Of a stretch of 64,000 bases of DNA, positions 46,801 to 61,200 are shown one piece after another. Made by a program: the position numbers and the translations under genes. The stretch's first letter is position 1. Each line of letters opens with the position of its first letter. This DNA is from Hevea brasiliensis (Eukaryota > Streptophyta > Magnoliopsida > Malpighiales > Euphorbiaceae), in contig NC_079496.1 of NCBI RefSeq assembly GCF_030052815.1, positions 10,245,100 through 10,309,099 on the forward strand, given 5' to 3'. The notes under the pieces are model-generated. The model saw only the letters and a program-made list of their open reading frames with translations, had not been told where the DNA came from and did not search any database.

Positions 46801-46983
46801 TTTATATTTTAATAATATTATTAAAATATAAAAAAATAGAAAATAATTTATTTTTTACTAGCTTAATCTTTATTTGACCATGAAAATATTTTTATTAATT
46901 TACTTTTCTGAATTATCAAAACGTTAGATGATATGAAAAATATTTTTTTAAAAATTATTTTATGTAAAACAAATGAAGCACAT
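46503..46983. mobile_element. Degenerate MITE-like element with (AT)n core
   Basis: The left end (GGCTTTTTTGGTTTCATGAA) is roughly the inverted complement of the right end (AAAACAAATGAAGC). AT-rich inside with an (AT)n run at about 46768-46797. The ends have diverged and no target duplication was found. Confidence 0.35.
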
Positions 46984-47179
46984 TGTATTATATAAATAAT
47001 ATAATTAATTTAACATTATAATCATATAATAAAAAACATATTCGTAAAAAATGTTTTTTTGATATTTTTACATAATATTAATTTTTCTTTATTTTTATCA
47101 TATATTTTTACAATTTCAAATCATATCATTCAAATAAATCACTAAAACAATCAATCAATTTCCAACTTTTTGACAGATT

Positions 47180-47800
47180 TTTAATTAAAAGAAAAAAGAT
47201 GAATATATTATTTTACATCAGAACTTTATTAAAAAAAATTATGCGATGCTCTGAATTTTTAAAATATTATATATTTAATATATTTTAACTAGTATAAAGT
47301 GAAATTATATATCTTTAAAATTTATATAAATTTCAATCATACTGATATGACAATTTGTTAATTAGAATCCTAAGGATATCTTACTTCCACTATAGGAGAT
47401 GAATGTGTTATGAAAATTTTACAAAAATTAAAGTGATTATAAAACGTTTTAAAAATTTAAAGTGTCATAAAATTTATTTGATAAAATTCAGAATAAATTT
47501 ATATAGATTCAATAATTATTTTACATCTTAAATTTATAAAAAAAAATCTCATGATACTATGAATTTTTAAAATATTATATGACAGACCTCAACTCTTATA
47601 AAATGAAATTAAGATATCCTTAGCTAAGTATGTACTCTAATCACACTGACATAATAATTTATTGATTAAAATTTAAAAAATATTTTAATTTTATTTTTTT
47701 ATAAATTAAAATATATTATATAATATTTATAAAATTTGAGACATGCTATGGTGTATTTTAAAAATTCAAAGTGTTACACGAATTTTTGTTTTTTTTTTTT
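47180..47800. repeat. Diverged direct repeat pair, AT-rich
   Basis: Two stretches about 320 bp apart share the order TTATTTTACATC, then a T- or A-rich run, GAATTTTTAAAATATTATAT, ACTAGTATAAAGTG or ACTCTTATAAAATG, then AATCATACTGATATGACAAT or AATCACACTGACATAATAAT. It looks like an old tandem duplication; no coding. Confidence 0.45.
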
Positions 47801-47839
47801 TAAATAATGTTTAGAGATTAACTTATGTAATAAAAAAAT

Positions 47840-47950
47840 AAACTTTTTCGACGGTTTCCCAGTGCACATGACATAGTAATATTCCCCTGCTGCTGCCTTA
47901 TGCTGGGCGTGGGTTCGACTACCCTGCACGATCACGTAGTCGTAGATATT
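47840..47950 (+). other. Possible tRNA-derived (SINE-like) fragment
   Basis: A GC-richer island in AT-rich DNA contains GTGGGTTCGACTACCCTGC, close to the pol III box B consensus GGTTCGANTCC, about 70 bases after CCCAGTGCACATGACATAG, a weak box A candidate. No full cloverleaf can be drawn, so it is not a tRNA gene. A SINE relic is one reading; chance is another. Confidence 0.25.
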
Positions 47951-48059
47951 TTTTATTTTTTATTATATTTTCCCACATCTGTTAAAAGCTTTGGGGCCTA
48001 CCTTTCGATGGGTCCCGCATCGCATTGATAGGTGTAATGTAAGATCGATAGACATATAC

Positions 48060-48870
48060 CTAAAGCTTACCATTACCACCAATAAATGGATAAATTTCAC
48101 TTCTAAATTTCAATTTTTAATTATTAATTTATAAAATTTTAATTAATACACTTAAAATTAAGAGTAAATATTTTAGCCATCACTTCCTTGAATGAGGCGT
48201 AGGCTGAGGAGCAGAACAATATACAGACTCGCATCATTGTCGCAATTGGACTAGCAACATACCAGGGTCTTAAAGGATCTTGGTTATTGAAGACATGGAC
48301 GTACGGTCCTGATTAAAGTAAGCGCGAACATGCAGTTGATTTGAGCCAGTAAAAAGAATTTTATTTTAAATTTTTTTTATTACTTTTCCTTTCATCCAAT
48401 AAAACTAAATTTACTTTTTCTTTTAAATCTGTCTGTAATTATATTATTTTTTTTTATAAAAAATATTAGCCTAAGTAAAATTTATTATTTTAATTATAAT
48501 ATTTTTTTTTAACTTACGTGAAAAAGAGTAGAGTTTTAATATGTACATATATTTTGGAAAAAAGGGAAATAAATCAAATTATTTTATTATTTAATATTTT
48601 ATTATTTAAGATATAAACAGGAAAGGTTAGCAGTTAGCCCAAGTGAACAAACTATTGCCGATTACATTCCACAATCCACCACCATTAAATCATCTCCAAT
48701 CGTATGCTCTACACGTTTCAATCAAACCCAGAGAACTGGTCTGATCATCGGCCATATCTCTGCAGCCACATGGGTCCCGCTTGACTTTCCGTCTCCTACG
48801 ATAACGATTGTCTAAATTTACCACTTCCACCAACTCTCAGACTTTATATCAGCACTGTTGATCTTGCGTG
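48060..48870. other. SAHH upstream region
   Basis: No gene is seen. It is AT-rich to about 48620, then a less AT-rich 250 bp runs up to the SAHH core promoter, with CCGTCTCCTACG- and CCACATGGGTCCCG-type words that could be regulatory but match nothing I can name with confidence. Confidence 0.45.
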
Positions 48871-48877
48871 TCTAACC

Positions 48878-48885
48878 TATTTATA
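48878..48885 (+). promoter_or_regulatory. Candidate TATA box of SAHH
   Basis: TATTTATA lies 134 bases before the ATG, followed by a CT-rich stretch suited to a transcription start and leader about 100 bases long. Confidence 0.5.
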
Positions 48886-48950
48886 CACTCTCAGTCTCGC
48901 CATATCCCTTCGCTCAAACCCCTCTCTCGATACTCATAAGATTCAGAGGA

Positions 48951-48973
48951 AGAGAGAGAGAGTGTGTGTGTGT
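48951..48973 (+). repeat. Compound (AG)n(GT)n microsatellite in the SAHH leader
   Basis: About 12 bases of AG repeat run straight into about 11 bases of GT repeat, 46 bases before the ATG. It probably lies in the 5' UTR and is likely length-variable. Confidence 0.85.
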
Positions 48974-49018
48974 CTATCTTCTCTTTCGTAGACAAAATTC
49001 TCAGATCCAACCTTAACA

Positions 49019-51313
<2,295 letters not shown>

Positions 51314-53126
51314 GTCAGGGCAAAGAGTTCTTGAGAAAAACTGCATATTGGGACGGCTTGACTGTTTGTTTTACAATTTGAAGATGATTTGTGATAGAAT
51401 GTTAGGATTTTATTTGTATTTTTATTTTATTTTTAGGATTTGTGTTTTGGAGGGGAAAAGTTGGGAGGCAAGATATGGATTGGTCTCTATTGAAGAAGAC
51501 CACATGGGATTGAATAAGGTTTTGGATGTGGGGTTGTGTGCGATGTATTGTAACTGCTACCATTTGAGTTATGCTGCAACTGGTTGTTGTCATTTTATTC
51601 CAAAAAAAAAATGAAGGATAAAAAAATAATTATTAAAATCACTCCTAATTGAGATAAATCTATAGCATGATCTTGAACCTATAGAGGTTGATTCTAAAAT
51701 TTGAGCTTAGATTTGAAGTGGTTGAGTTCATGTAGATAAGTTGTAATTTTCTTTTTGAGGATCTATCAAGGGTTACATACTGTGAAGTTTGTGTCAGAAT
51801 AGTCTAAAGGCTTCATTTTGGATTTTCTGAGTATCTTTTAATTCTGTCTGGAAAATTGTTATTGTAATAGTCTTGAGTCATTAGAATCCTATTGTTTTCT
51901 ACAGTTTCTAGTATAGATCTTGGTGTTGTGAAATTAGAGTTGGCAAACTTGGTTCAAACATAATCACCCTGCAATGTGTTTATGTACTCATTACGAGGAT
52001 GGTATTTCATGAGATTTGGTATGCTGAGTTTGGGTGGATTGGTCTCTCTCTTGGAAATTAGGTTTTGTTGTGCAATGGTGGAAAATAAATAAAAGTTTGC
52101 ATATTATATTTTGAAGTTCAACATAGGTGGGTGGGTGGGTTTGGAGTTGGGTGAAGACACATTGTTGAATCTTGTAATGATGGTGAGATCTGCTGAACCG
52201 GATATATTAACAGAAGCTTTGGGTTGTATGATAGATATTTTACTTCATCAGAATCAAACACCAAAATAGTAATTTCCCAGTGGGCGGAGTCCAATTTGAG
52301 CCACCAAAACACCAGGGAGTAGGATTGTTGACAACAGACAAGTGGAAGTACCGATAAAGGATATGAGATGTACAAACGATAACAGTTGCTCTTATTTTCT
52401 TTACGCCAAACAAACGAAGTTAATAATTCTGAAAACACTGTTTCATCAAAACTCCAACAGCCCACTGAGAGTGAGAGTTGGCGAAGCAATGGTTGATTGT
52501 CTGCCTTATATAACGTTTGTTTAATCATATCGAAGTCCGGAGGAGGCTTAGTTTAACAGAAATCTAATTGAATTTTATATTTTGTGTTTGATTTAAAATA
52601 AAAATTAGAATTCAAATTTAGGAATTAATTATAGTTAAAATTAATTTCTATTAAATTTAATAAAATTGGAAATAATTTTTATAAAATTTATATAAAAACA
52701 TTTTCTCGACTAAAATGCTATTGTCAAAAAATTTCCTCTCAAATCATTATTTTTTATACACACACATCCTGAAAATTTTCCCTTTGAAACTTTGATCACT
52801 ATTGTGATCTAGAGAATTTGCTACACCCAATAAGTATCTTTAATTAGGGAAATTCTTATTTCACAGTAAATTCAAGATATATATTCATGAAATTTATGTA
52901 TTTAATAGGTAAATTTTATTATATATGTTGTGTTTTAAATTCATAATAAATAAAGTTTAGACAAAAAAAATTTCTTTAATTAATTAAAAAAATTAAAAGC
53001 AGTAAAGATAGTACAAATCTTCAAGAAAAAATAACCAAGTACCATATCATGGAAATTTCTTACTTACGATAAGGTGTATAAACACCAAACCAATAAAAAA
53101 TTATATAAATATATTATTATATAGGA
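51314..53126. other. Region downstream of SAHH, no gene seen
   Basis: The first ~300 bases should be the SAHH 3' UTR. A 136-codon minus-strand frame at 52118-52528 has no family motif and no plausible partner exon. From 52540 on the DNA is AT-rich and leads to the solo LTR. Confidence 0.55.
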
Positions 53127-53850
53127 TCAATTGTCACGATCCAATCTATAGACCGAACCGGCACTAGGATCTGGGCCAGCTTAAAGCCTCCGAAGTCCGT
53201 AGTAAATCTAACTATTCCTCAACTCAACTCTAAGGCACATTTAGGCCCAATTTCAAGAATTCAACCGGATAGAATCCGACCATAAAATAGACCATTCAAC
53301 AGAGAGTTTTTGACTCCTCAACCTGTAAACACAATATATAATAAATTGGGGAGCTCAGCCTATCCTTCACATAATCAAAATGTCATAACTCAAATAGGAG
53401 CTCAGCTCTCTCATCCAATCCCATCATGCATACAGTTAATAATTTTACAGATCCAACATAACTTTTATAATATATGCCCAAAATAAAAATAAGTGCTTTT
53501 AACAAATGTAGAATCTAAAATTTAACTCAATTGTACAAAATACATTAAATACTATTAATGGACCTGTGAAGAATAAGAGTAGGTTAGCCACAACAAATAA
53601 TCCTCCTGTAGCCTGAAAAAATAGATGAATAAGATTGAATATTCAACTCAGAGAGTAAAATACCAATTTTAATCATAATCTCTATAACTATTTAAAGCTA
53701 ATGCACCATGTGGAGTGACATGCAACATCATCATAATTTTCATATCATAACAGCAAGAAAGCAATTTGGAGCACTCACACACTCAATATTGTCAAGCAAT
53801 ACATATATGGGAACTGATCCCATATACAGTCCTCTTAATCCAACATCTGC

Positions 53851-53968
53851 CAGCGAGTGTCTCTCAAGCCAGACTTTCGCTTAATAAACCAAATGTGGGG
53901 TCCCAGCGAGTGTCTCTCAAGCCGTGTCTACCCTGAAGGACTGGATCCCAGCGAGTGTCTCTCAAGCC
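53851..53968 (+). repeat. Three spaced copies of a 20-bp unit inside the solo LTR
   Basis: CAGCGAGTGTCTCTCAAGCC occurs exactly at 53851, 53904 and 53949; the last two are followed by the same GTGTCTACCCT. Spaced direct repeats in an LTR often lie in its promoter-enhancer part, though that is inference here. Confidence 0.9.
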
Positions 53969-54853
53969 GTGTCTACCCTTCCTGTCCATATCCAATACCA
54001 TACCACACGCACGCTACACACACACTGCTCCAAATTACCACAAATAACATCCATGGCACTTCAACAATTATGAATGCAATATAAAACGTGCTTAGTATTT
54101 AGCTACATAGATACATATTTATAAATAATGCATGGGCATGCTTGAACATATAATAATATCGAAATTACAATTAAAATTAATATTTTACTCACAAACTTGA
54201 ACAGATGTTACTGCGGCAGCTGGACGAAGAAGGAAGGCTATCCCGGCTCACCTGACAATTTTATTGCAATTATTTAATATATTTGACTCAATACAAGTTT
54301 AAAAAAGACCAAAGACACCCTAAGTTGTGCTGAAAATCTGGCAGAGTCTCCCCTTTACCTATGACCTACCCAACCTACAAAATGGTTCAAATAACACTTC
54401 TAAACTCAAACCCTCCTAGGCCCTCCAAACCAAGCAATAATCACAATATCAGACAACTCAATTATAAGATTTCAAAACTAATATTTTTCAAAAACTATCC
54501 AAACTAACTTTAAAAATTCTATAAACCTGCACCGCGGTCTTTAATAATATTATAAGGCTATTGCAATAGGAATCGTAATTTTTTTATCATCCACGAATAT
54601 TTTATAAATTTTATTTTAATCAAGTACAAGGCAAAAATTGAGTAATGTAGAGTTCGAGTTTACCTATGCAAAATCTGATAATTGAAACGAGTCCCAAACT
54701 TCTGAAAACAGTGGGGTAGCCTATAATCTTGATCCAGTTTTGAAATAGTTCCAACAGTTTATTTGCTCGGCTCGAAATTACAGATCCGGACGACGATCGA
54801 ATTTTCACGAAATGAAAATATATACGTAAAGTCCACGATACCATGGTTAGAAT

Positions 54854-54856
<3 letters not shown>

Positions 54857-54891
<35 letters not shown>
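54857..54891. repeat. (AT)n microsatellite at the 3' end of the solo LTR
   Basis: About 33 bases of pure AT repeat, 25 bases before the LTR end. Confidence 0.85.
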
Positions 54892-54895
<4 letters not shown>

Positions 54896-55269
54896 TTTAA
54901 AAATTAAAGATGTTACATCAATCGTGATTTTAATTAAAATGACAATTAATAATTGCCTGAATATATACACCCAGATTTGGGTAATATTACTTTAATGTCA
55001 TCCTTAAATTCTTTCTTACACAATTTTTCCTTGAGGAAAGAAATTTTTTATTTTTTAACTTTATTTTTTAGGAAAGTTTAGGAAAAAAATTAATTATTTC
55101 TTAAAAAATTATATTATAATTTTTTAATTTTATTTCTGAGGTTAATTTGAAAAAGAAAGACAAATGAATTTTAATTCTAAAATTATACTTAAATATAAAT
55201 TATATGAATACCATACTAGATAGTAAAATTTAAATGAATTCCAGAATTTGTGGTATAATTTAACCAAAC

Positions 55270-55910
55270 ACGTTTCGAATCACGAAACTTGTTTTCAACA
55301 TTTCATAGCTCCCAAGTGTGGGAATTGGATCATCCTTTCTTCCCTTACGAGTCGCACTCGATCTCATTAAGATCCAATTGCAGCTTCATCAATTCACCCT
55401 CGGTCTTCCGAGTTGTAAAATCTTCACCACTGATCTTGTAATTCTCTCGTTTCTCTATCCTCTCTTCTCTCTGTCACCCTCACTCCTCCGTAGAGAATCA
55501 TGGTCATCCACATACGATTATTTCTCAATTCTTGGTCTTCTCATTTATCTGTTTGTTAGATTTATTTATTTAATTTTTCTTTATTTTTTGTTATAAAAAT
55601 TCTTTTGTTTTTTTCTAGATTTTATTTCCTCAACAATTTCTTTATTAATTTAGTTTGATTTTGTGTCACAAGAAAATCCTTATTTTTGATCAGATTCATT
55701 TTTTACTGATAGCGAGAAATTCTTTAAGGATTGGAAAACCTTCGTGATTTGTAGGAAGCTGGCTGTTTGTTTGTTTGTTTCAGTTACCCTCTTGCTGTGA
55801 ATTGAGTTTTATTTTTTATTTTTGCTTTTACTGTATCAAATAATTTACCTTAAGGATGCTTGCTATTTTTCTTTCACCTAAAGGTGACAATTGATTCATT
55901 ATTTGGATAT
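55270..55910 (+). other. Leader-like CT-rich block, possible truncated gene start
   Basis: 55300-55510 is less AT-rich and CT-rich (TTCTCTCTGTCACCCTCACTC) and resembles a plant 5' UTR with a first exon; a 92-codon frame at 55318-55596 has no known motif. What follows is T-rich and intron-like (TTTGTTTGTTTGTTTC), but no downstream exon was found. It may be the stranded promoter and first exon of a lost gene, or a noncoding transcript. Confidence 0.3.
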
Positions 55911-55914
55911 TGAA

Positions 55915-56650
55915 ACACAGGGCCCAAGGTTTGAAAGCAAAGAAGCAATTCAACTCATGCCCATAAACAAAAAGGGTCCCAATCTAATAGTCCATACTTA
56001 GCCATAGAGTCAGCCCGAGCCCATACAAACTTAGCTCTAGCTAGGGCAACAACAACCAACCACCAGGGAGTTCTGCAACTGGAGGAGTTTGCGCTACCCA
56101 CTTCAACAGGTCAGCCACCGGAGTGCTTCACCACCAAGCAAAACCGAAGGCCAACCCAAGCAAGGGCAAAACCATGAAAATCGAAGGCCGAAGCCAAGTA
56201 AGAATGAGCTTGGCTAAGGAGGTCCCGAAAGATAGAAACAACTTTCAAACTATGAACCGAAAAAAACTCTGAAGATTAAGGCCATGGAGGAGCAACGGAG
56301 ACCCAAAGGAGGCAGTTAGAACTTATGCGGCAATCTCTCTCTCTCTCCTTTAGCCATTAAGGGACCTGGTAATTATCAGCAGGCGCTATAGATAAACCAA
56401 CCTTGGAGGGATCCGAATCCGTCTGCATAAAACAAACAGCAAGGAAAAACAGAGCAAAACGCAATAAGGAAACCGATCAAACAGTCCCGTAAAACCCCTC
56501 TACCTAAGAATGGCTATTGGACAGTTAAGGGTGGAGATCACTCCTCCGTCTTCACCTCACAGGGGGTGGTCAGAGTGGACACTTCCCTATCAAGTAGCAG
56601 GCGGTAGGACTGTGCACGGTTCTTCGGGAATCGAACCCAAATCGAGCTGG
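55915..56650. other. Unidentified GC-richer block between SAHH and RALF
   Basis: About 0.7 kb is clearly less AT-rich than both sides, with abrupt edges. No frame longer than about 60 codons and no family motif is seen on either strand. A (CT)n run lies near 56335-56357. Composition and position beside an AT-rich tandem repeat suggest a decayed retroelement piece; the right edge (GGACTGTGCACGGTTCTTCG, near 56610) looks like the start of another repeat. Confidence 0.4.
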
Positions 56651-56693
56651 AGTACTGTACCGAGGAATTGAATTTATTTTCATATTTTGATTT

Positions 56694-57673
56694 AGTTTTG
56701 TTTTCTCTGTTAAAAACAGAATTAAAATCGATTAAGAATTAAATTTATATATATATATATTTTATTATTTTTTAAATTTTATATATTTTTAATATAATTA
56801 TATATTTATGTTTATATATAATTATGAATTAAATATATTTTTATACTATATTTTATTTTTTTATATTTTTTAATAATTTTAATTATAAATATATGAAATT
56901 ATTTTATTATTTTTAATTATAAATATATTATTATCTTATATTAATATATATATATATTAATTCTTAATTATATTTATATCTTATAATTAAATATTATATG
57001 ATTAATAAATAATTAAAATATATATTATATAAAATATTATATAATATATTTAATCATAAGTCATATATGTATTTTATAATTAAAAATTATATAATGTAGG
57101 TATAACTAGAATATATATATATATTTTATGGTATATTAGGTATTAATAATTCAATTTAAAATTTAAATACTAATTCAAATATGAATTTTTAAGGAAATAA
57201 TTATATAAAATTATTTTAAAAATTAAAAATCGAATTGAAATCATATCGAGTCGAACTAGAACAAAAAATTTAAGAACTGTACCTAATTAAAACTGAAATA
57301 ATAAATAATCCAACCAGAATCATACTAAAATTTTAAATTTTAAATTTGATTTTGATTCCTAGATAAATCTCAAATTGAACTATAATTGAACACTACTAAT
57401 AAGAGGGACAAATATTTTGATTTAATTTTTTTTATTAAAAATAAAATTAAAATCGATCAAGAATTAAATTTATATATATATATATATATTTTATTATTTT
57501 TTAAGATTTATTATATATTTTTAATATAATTATATATTTATGTATATGTATATATATATAATTATGAATTAAGTATATTTTAATATTATATTTTTTTATA
57601 TTTTTTAATAATTTTAATTATAAATATATTAAATTATTTTATTATTCTTAATTATAAATATATTATTATCTTA

Positions 57674-57712
<39 letters not shown>

Positions 57713-58130
57713 TTTTAATTATATTTATATTTTAGTGTTAAATATTATATGATTAATAAATAATTAAAATATATATTATATAATATATTATTATATTATA
57801 TAATATATTTAATCATAAATCATATATACGCCTTATAATTAAAGATTATATAATATAGATATAGTTAAAAGATATATATTTTATAATATATTATGCATTA
57901 ATAATTTAATTTAAAATTTAAATATTAATTAAGTATGAATTTTTAAGAAAATAATTATATAAAATTATTTTAAAAATCGAGAATCAAATTGAAATTATAT
58001 TGAGTCAAACTTGAATAAAAAAATTAAAAACTGTACTGAATGGAAACTAAAATTTCAAAATTCAGATTCGCCTTTGATTTATAGACAAATCTCAAATTGA
58101 ACTGAAACCGAACAATACTAACAAGAGGGG
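56694..58130. repeat. Two-copy direct repeat, period 720 bp, very AT-rich
   Basis: Copy A begins at 56694 and copy B at 57414, both with ATTTTGATTTARTTTT followed by ATTAAAATCGATYAAGAATT and (AT)n. Landmarks recur in order: AATTATGAATTAARTATAT, GATTAATAAATAATTAAAAT, CATAARTCATATATRYR, and the ends CAAATCTCAAATTGAACT / ATACTAACAAGAGGGGCAAAT. The copies differ by many substitutions and AT-repeat length changes. The unit ends resemble those of nonautonomous transposons with ACGGTTC-like termini; tandem insertion or duplication cannot be told apart. Confidence 0.88.
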
Positions 58131-58220
58131 CAAATTTTTCGTGGAAGCTCTTTTTTTAATTTAATTTATTATTATTATTTATTTATTAAAAAATAAATTA
58201 TAAGTTAAAAATATAATTTT

Positions 58221-58221
<1 letters not shown>

Positions 58222-58260
<39 letters not shown>
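58222..58260. repeat. (AT)n microsatellite
   Basis: A pure AT repeat of about 30 bases just after the 720-bp repeat pair. Similar runs lie inside both copies (for example 57680-57708). Confidence 0.85.
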
Positions 58261-58263
<3 letters not shown>

Positions 58264-61200
58264 TAATATTTAAATATATAATAACAATTACCGCCTCCAT
58301 GTGCCACCAGCTGCAACATATTTGATAGAATATCTACACCCTGACCCAATTGTAGGAAAGGGACCCAATCACCGAGATTGAGGAAGGGCAACCTTCCATT
58401 GTCTGGGAGGGTGAGGGGCCAAAGGTGAAGCGGTACTAAAAAGAGGACTTAACCTTAAAAAAAAAGAGAGTTTTTCGAAAAAAAATCTAGGGAGAAAAGC
58501 ACTCACAAAGTGCATTTTCTCGTTTATAAAAATTGTTCTTAGATTAATTTTTAGTTAATTTTACTCACAATTTTCCTATTTAAATGGTTATATTTATATT
58601 GCTCTTCAATTTTAATTTATATTATAAAAATTTTTAAATTTTAATTTTAATATGACTAAAATCACTATAACCTACTATTATAAGTTTACAAGTTAATTTA
58701 CGGCTAAATTTCAATTATAGTCTCTCAATTTAAGTAGATTATTATAGTCGTTTTTCAACTTAAAATCGGTTTAAAATTTTAAATTTTTATTTATTTTTGA
58801 TTTATTTAAAATAAAACCATAGTTTTAGAAATAGTCTAATATTTTTATAAATATTTATAATTAATTATTTAATTTATCATATAAAAATATTATTTTTTAA
58901 TTTGATTTTAGGTTAATGCTTAATTCCTTTGGTTATTTCAATGTAAGAAAAAATTAATATATAATTATTTTACTTTATTTTAAAAATATTTAAATTCTAA
59001 TTAAGTATGAATAGTTTTATTTTTTAATATAGGTTGACATTGTATGTAGTTTTTGTTTTTATTTCTTAAATTAGCAAAATTATAAATCCAATCTTAATTA
59101 TTATTTAGTATATTTTGTATTAAAATTATTTATATATTAAATTAAAGTTTAAAAATTTTGTGTGATAAATTAAAGTTAAGGATGTTTGTGATATATTTAT
59201 CGAAGTTAATGAATGATAAGTGAAATTTAATTTTAAATTAACTTAGAAATCTGTAATAGTCGGTTATAGGAATTTTAATAATATTTAAATTAAAGTTTAG
59301 AGATTTTTATAATGTAAATTGAATTTGAAGGATAATATTGATATAGCTAACTAAGTTGATGGACTATAAATGAAATTAATCCTTAATTTTTGGTTGTTTA
59401 TGAAATTGGAATGATGTATGTTTATTCATTAGATTACTTTAAATAAGTGAGTGATTTATGAAAACATTTAAGAGTTTATGGGATGTTACTATGAATTTTA
59501 TGGAATGTTTTATGGATTTTATGAGTTTTACAGTTGATTTAAATTATAAAATTTACAAATAAAAATTTTAAAAAAAAAATCTAAAATAAGTAAACAAAAA
59601 TGAACTAAATAAAACTTAAAATTTAAAGTTCGATTCCATTAGATTAAATTATGTCTTTTATTACTGTGTAATTTCATTTTTATGATTTAATGATTTTTCA
59701 GTTAATATGATTTGATTGAAAATGCTCACCGCAGCCTCACGGGTATGATTTTGTGGAAACTACGATGACTCCAAGTCCAAAGCCTTGTTTCTTGTCCACA
59801 TTTCGTGTCTGTGGCTTAACGTAGAATCACCAGAAACTATCTAGGATTCAGGCCAGCATACATGGTTAAATGAAGAAACTGAAAAGCAAAATGGACTTGG
59901 GAAACTTCAAAGCAGATCATAACCCATTGAGGATATACCTGAATAGCGTTTGTTTTTCTATGGATTCATGCTTTTAGTTGAGCTAAATGCAGATTAGAGT
60001 TTTATGGTTTTGTTGCAGAATGTGGTGCCAAGGAGGAAGGTGATTCCCAACATGATAAAATAACTATGAGTTTAACAAAGGATAATTAGAAAGCATTCCA
60101 TACAACTCGACCATAAAACTATCTCTGAGAGGAAATTAAGCTACGTTCTCAATCGAAAACTTCAAGATCACAGCAAATATTTACTCTGGGTGACATGGAT
60201 AGTTAGGCAAAGAAGAAGAGGAAGGAGCACATCTGACAGATGATTCAAAGCTTGAGGGATCAGATAGGGCTCTGTATAATGTATTAACAGTGAGTCATGC
60301 TGTCTTCTGAGATGAACATGAGTAACCGGTATTTGCTTACATGGATTAGAACCACGTTATCTGTACTAATTAGGCATGTGCCCAGGGAAACACATTTTAG
60401 ACCCAGAAAGATTGTATAGAGTGCAAGATTGTTGTCTTGAAGTTGTATAATAAGTATCATTGGAAAAGCTAAAATAGTGCATTAGAAGTTAGGATGTGAA
60501 AATATGAAAGCAGCAACCATTAAAACTCAGTGATATCTCTGTTTCTTCCCTCTTGATTACATAGGACATGTTGCGTAGAATCTTCCATACAAATTTATAG
60601 CGCCAATGGCAGATAGACCACCACTTGCAAGTTGCAATTGCATAACAATTAGTCAAACAGAAAGGATTATCTTAATGAAATCAAATCAGAAGCATCAAAG
60701 CCATTCTATAACAGAATAAGTAAAGAAAATATCAGCATATGTATAGTCACCATCACAGGACTAACAGTTTCAAATGGTGAAAAATTGCTCTTAGTTGGTT
60801 AAGCCTCATTTTGTTGTGTAATCAGATAAGACTAGATAAAGCCCAACTGGCTTTTTTTTTTTTTTTTTTTTTAAATATAATTATCCCCAAGCACTAATGA
60901 ATTATACATATAACACACAATCACAGATGAATCTTAATGAGATCTTGTACGGTCACTGCTGAGAAGAAACCAGTACAGGAACATCAAATAATTTATTTCA
61001 TAAAAAGAAAAAAGAGGCCAGAAAAGGAGATGATCAGTAATAATCAGCCACACTACATATGGGAAAATGGCTTGATTCAGTGAAAAGGAAATAATTGACT
61101 GATAACAACAAGAATTCTGCACCAGATGTTAAACAATAACCAAGTGTTGAGGCATCTTCAAGCTTCATAAAGATTTTAGTCTGTTCCTAGATTATCAAGG

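Larger units (their letters stand above)
53127..54922 (+). mobile_element. Solo LTR, 1786 bp, with 5-bp target duplication
   Basis: The block 53132-54917 begins TGTCACGATCC and ends GATGTTACA, with TCAAT on both sides (53127-53131 and 54918-54922). TGTCACGA/TGTTACA ends and this length fit a long plant Ty3-type LTR. No primer site, polyprotein or partner LTR is nearby, so it is a solo LTR. It has a less AT-rich 5' half with three copies of a 20-bp unit, and an (AT)n run near its 3' end. Confidence 0.85.

Noticed and set aside
52118..52528. 136-codon minus-strand frame after SAHH
   Set aside because: No recognisable domain; local composition is not gene-like. A retroelement fragment was considered but no box could be matched.
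53851..53968. Three spaced 20-bp direct repeats as a CRISPR-like array
   Set aside because: Only three units with uneven spacing, inside an LTR of a plant genome; no array or cas genes.
56600..56640. Minus-strand GGGTTCGATTCCC resembling a tRNA box B
   Set aside because: No box A at the right distance and no cloverleaf; it lies at a repeat terminus.
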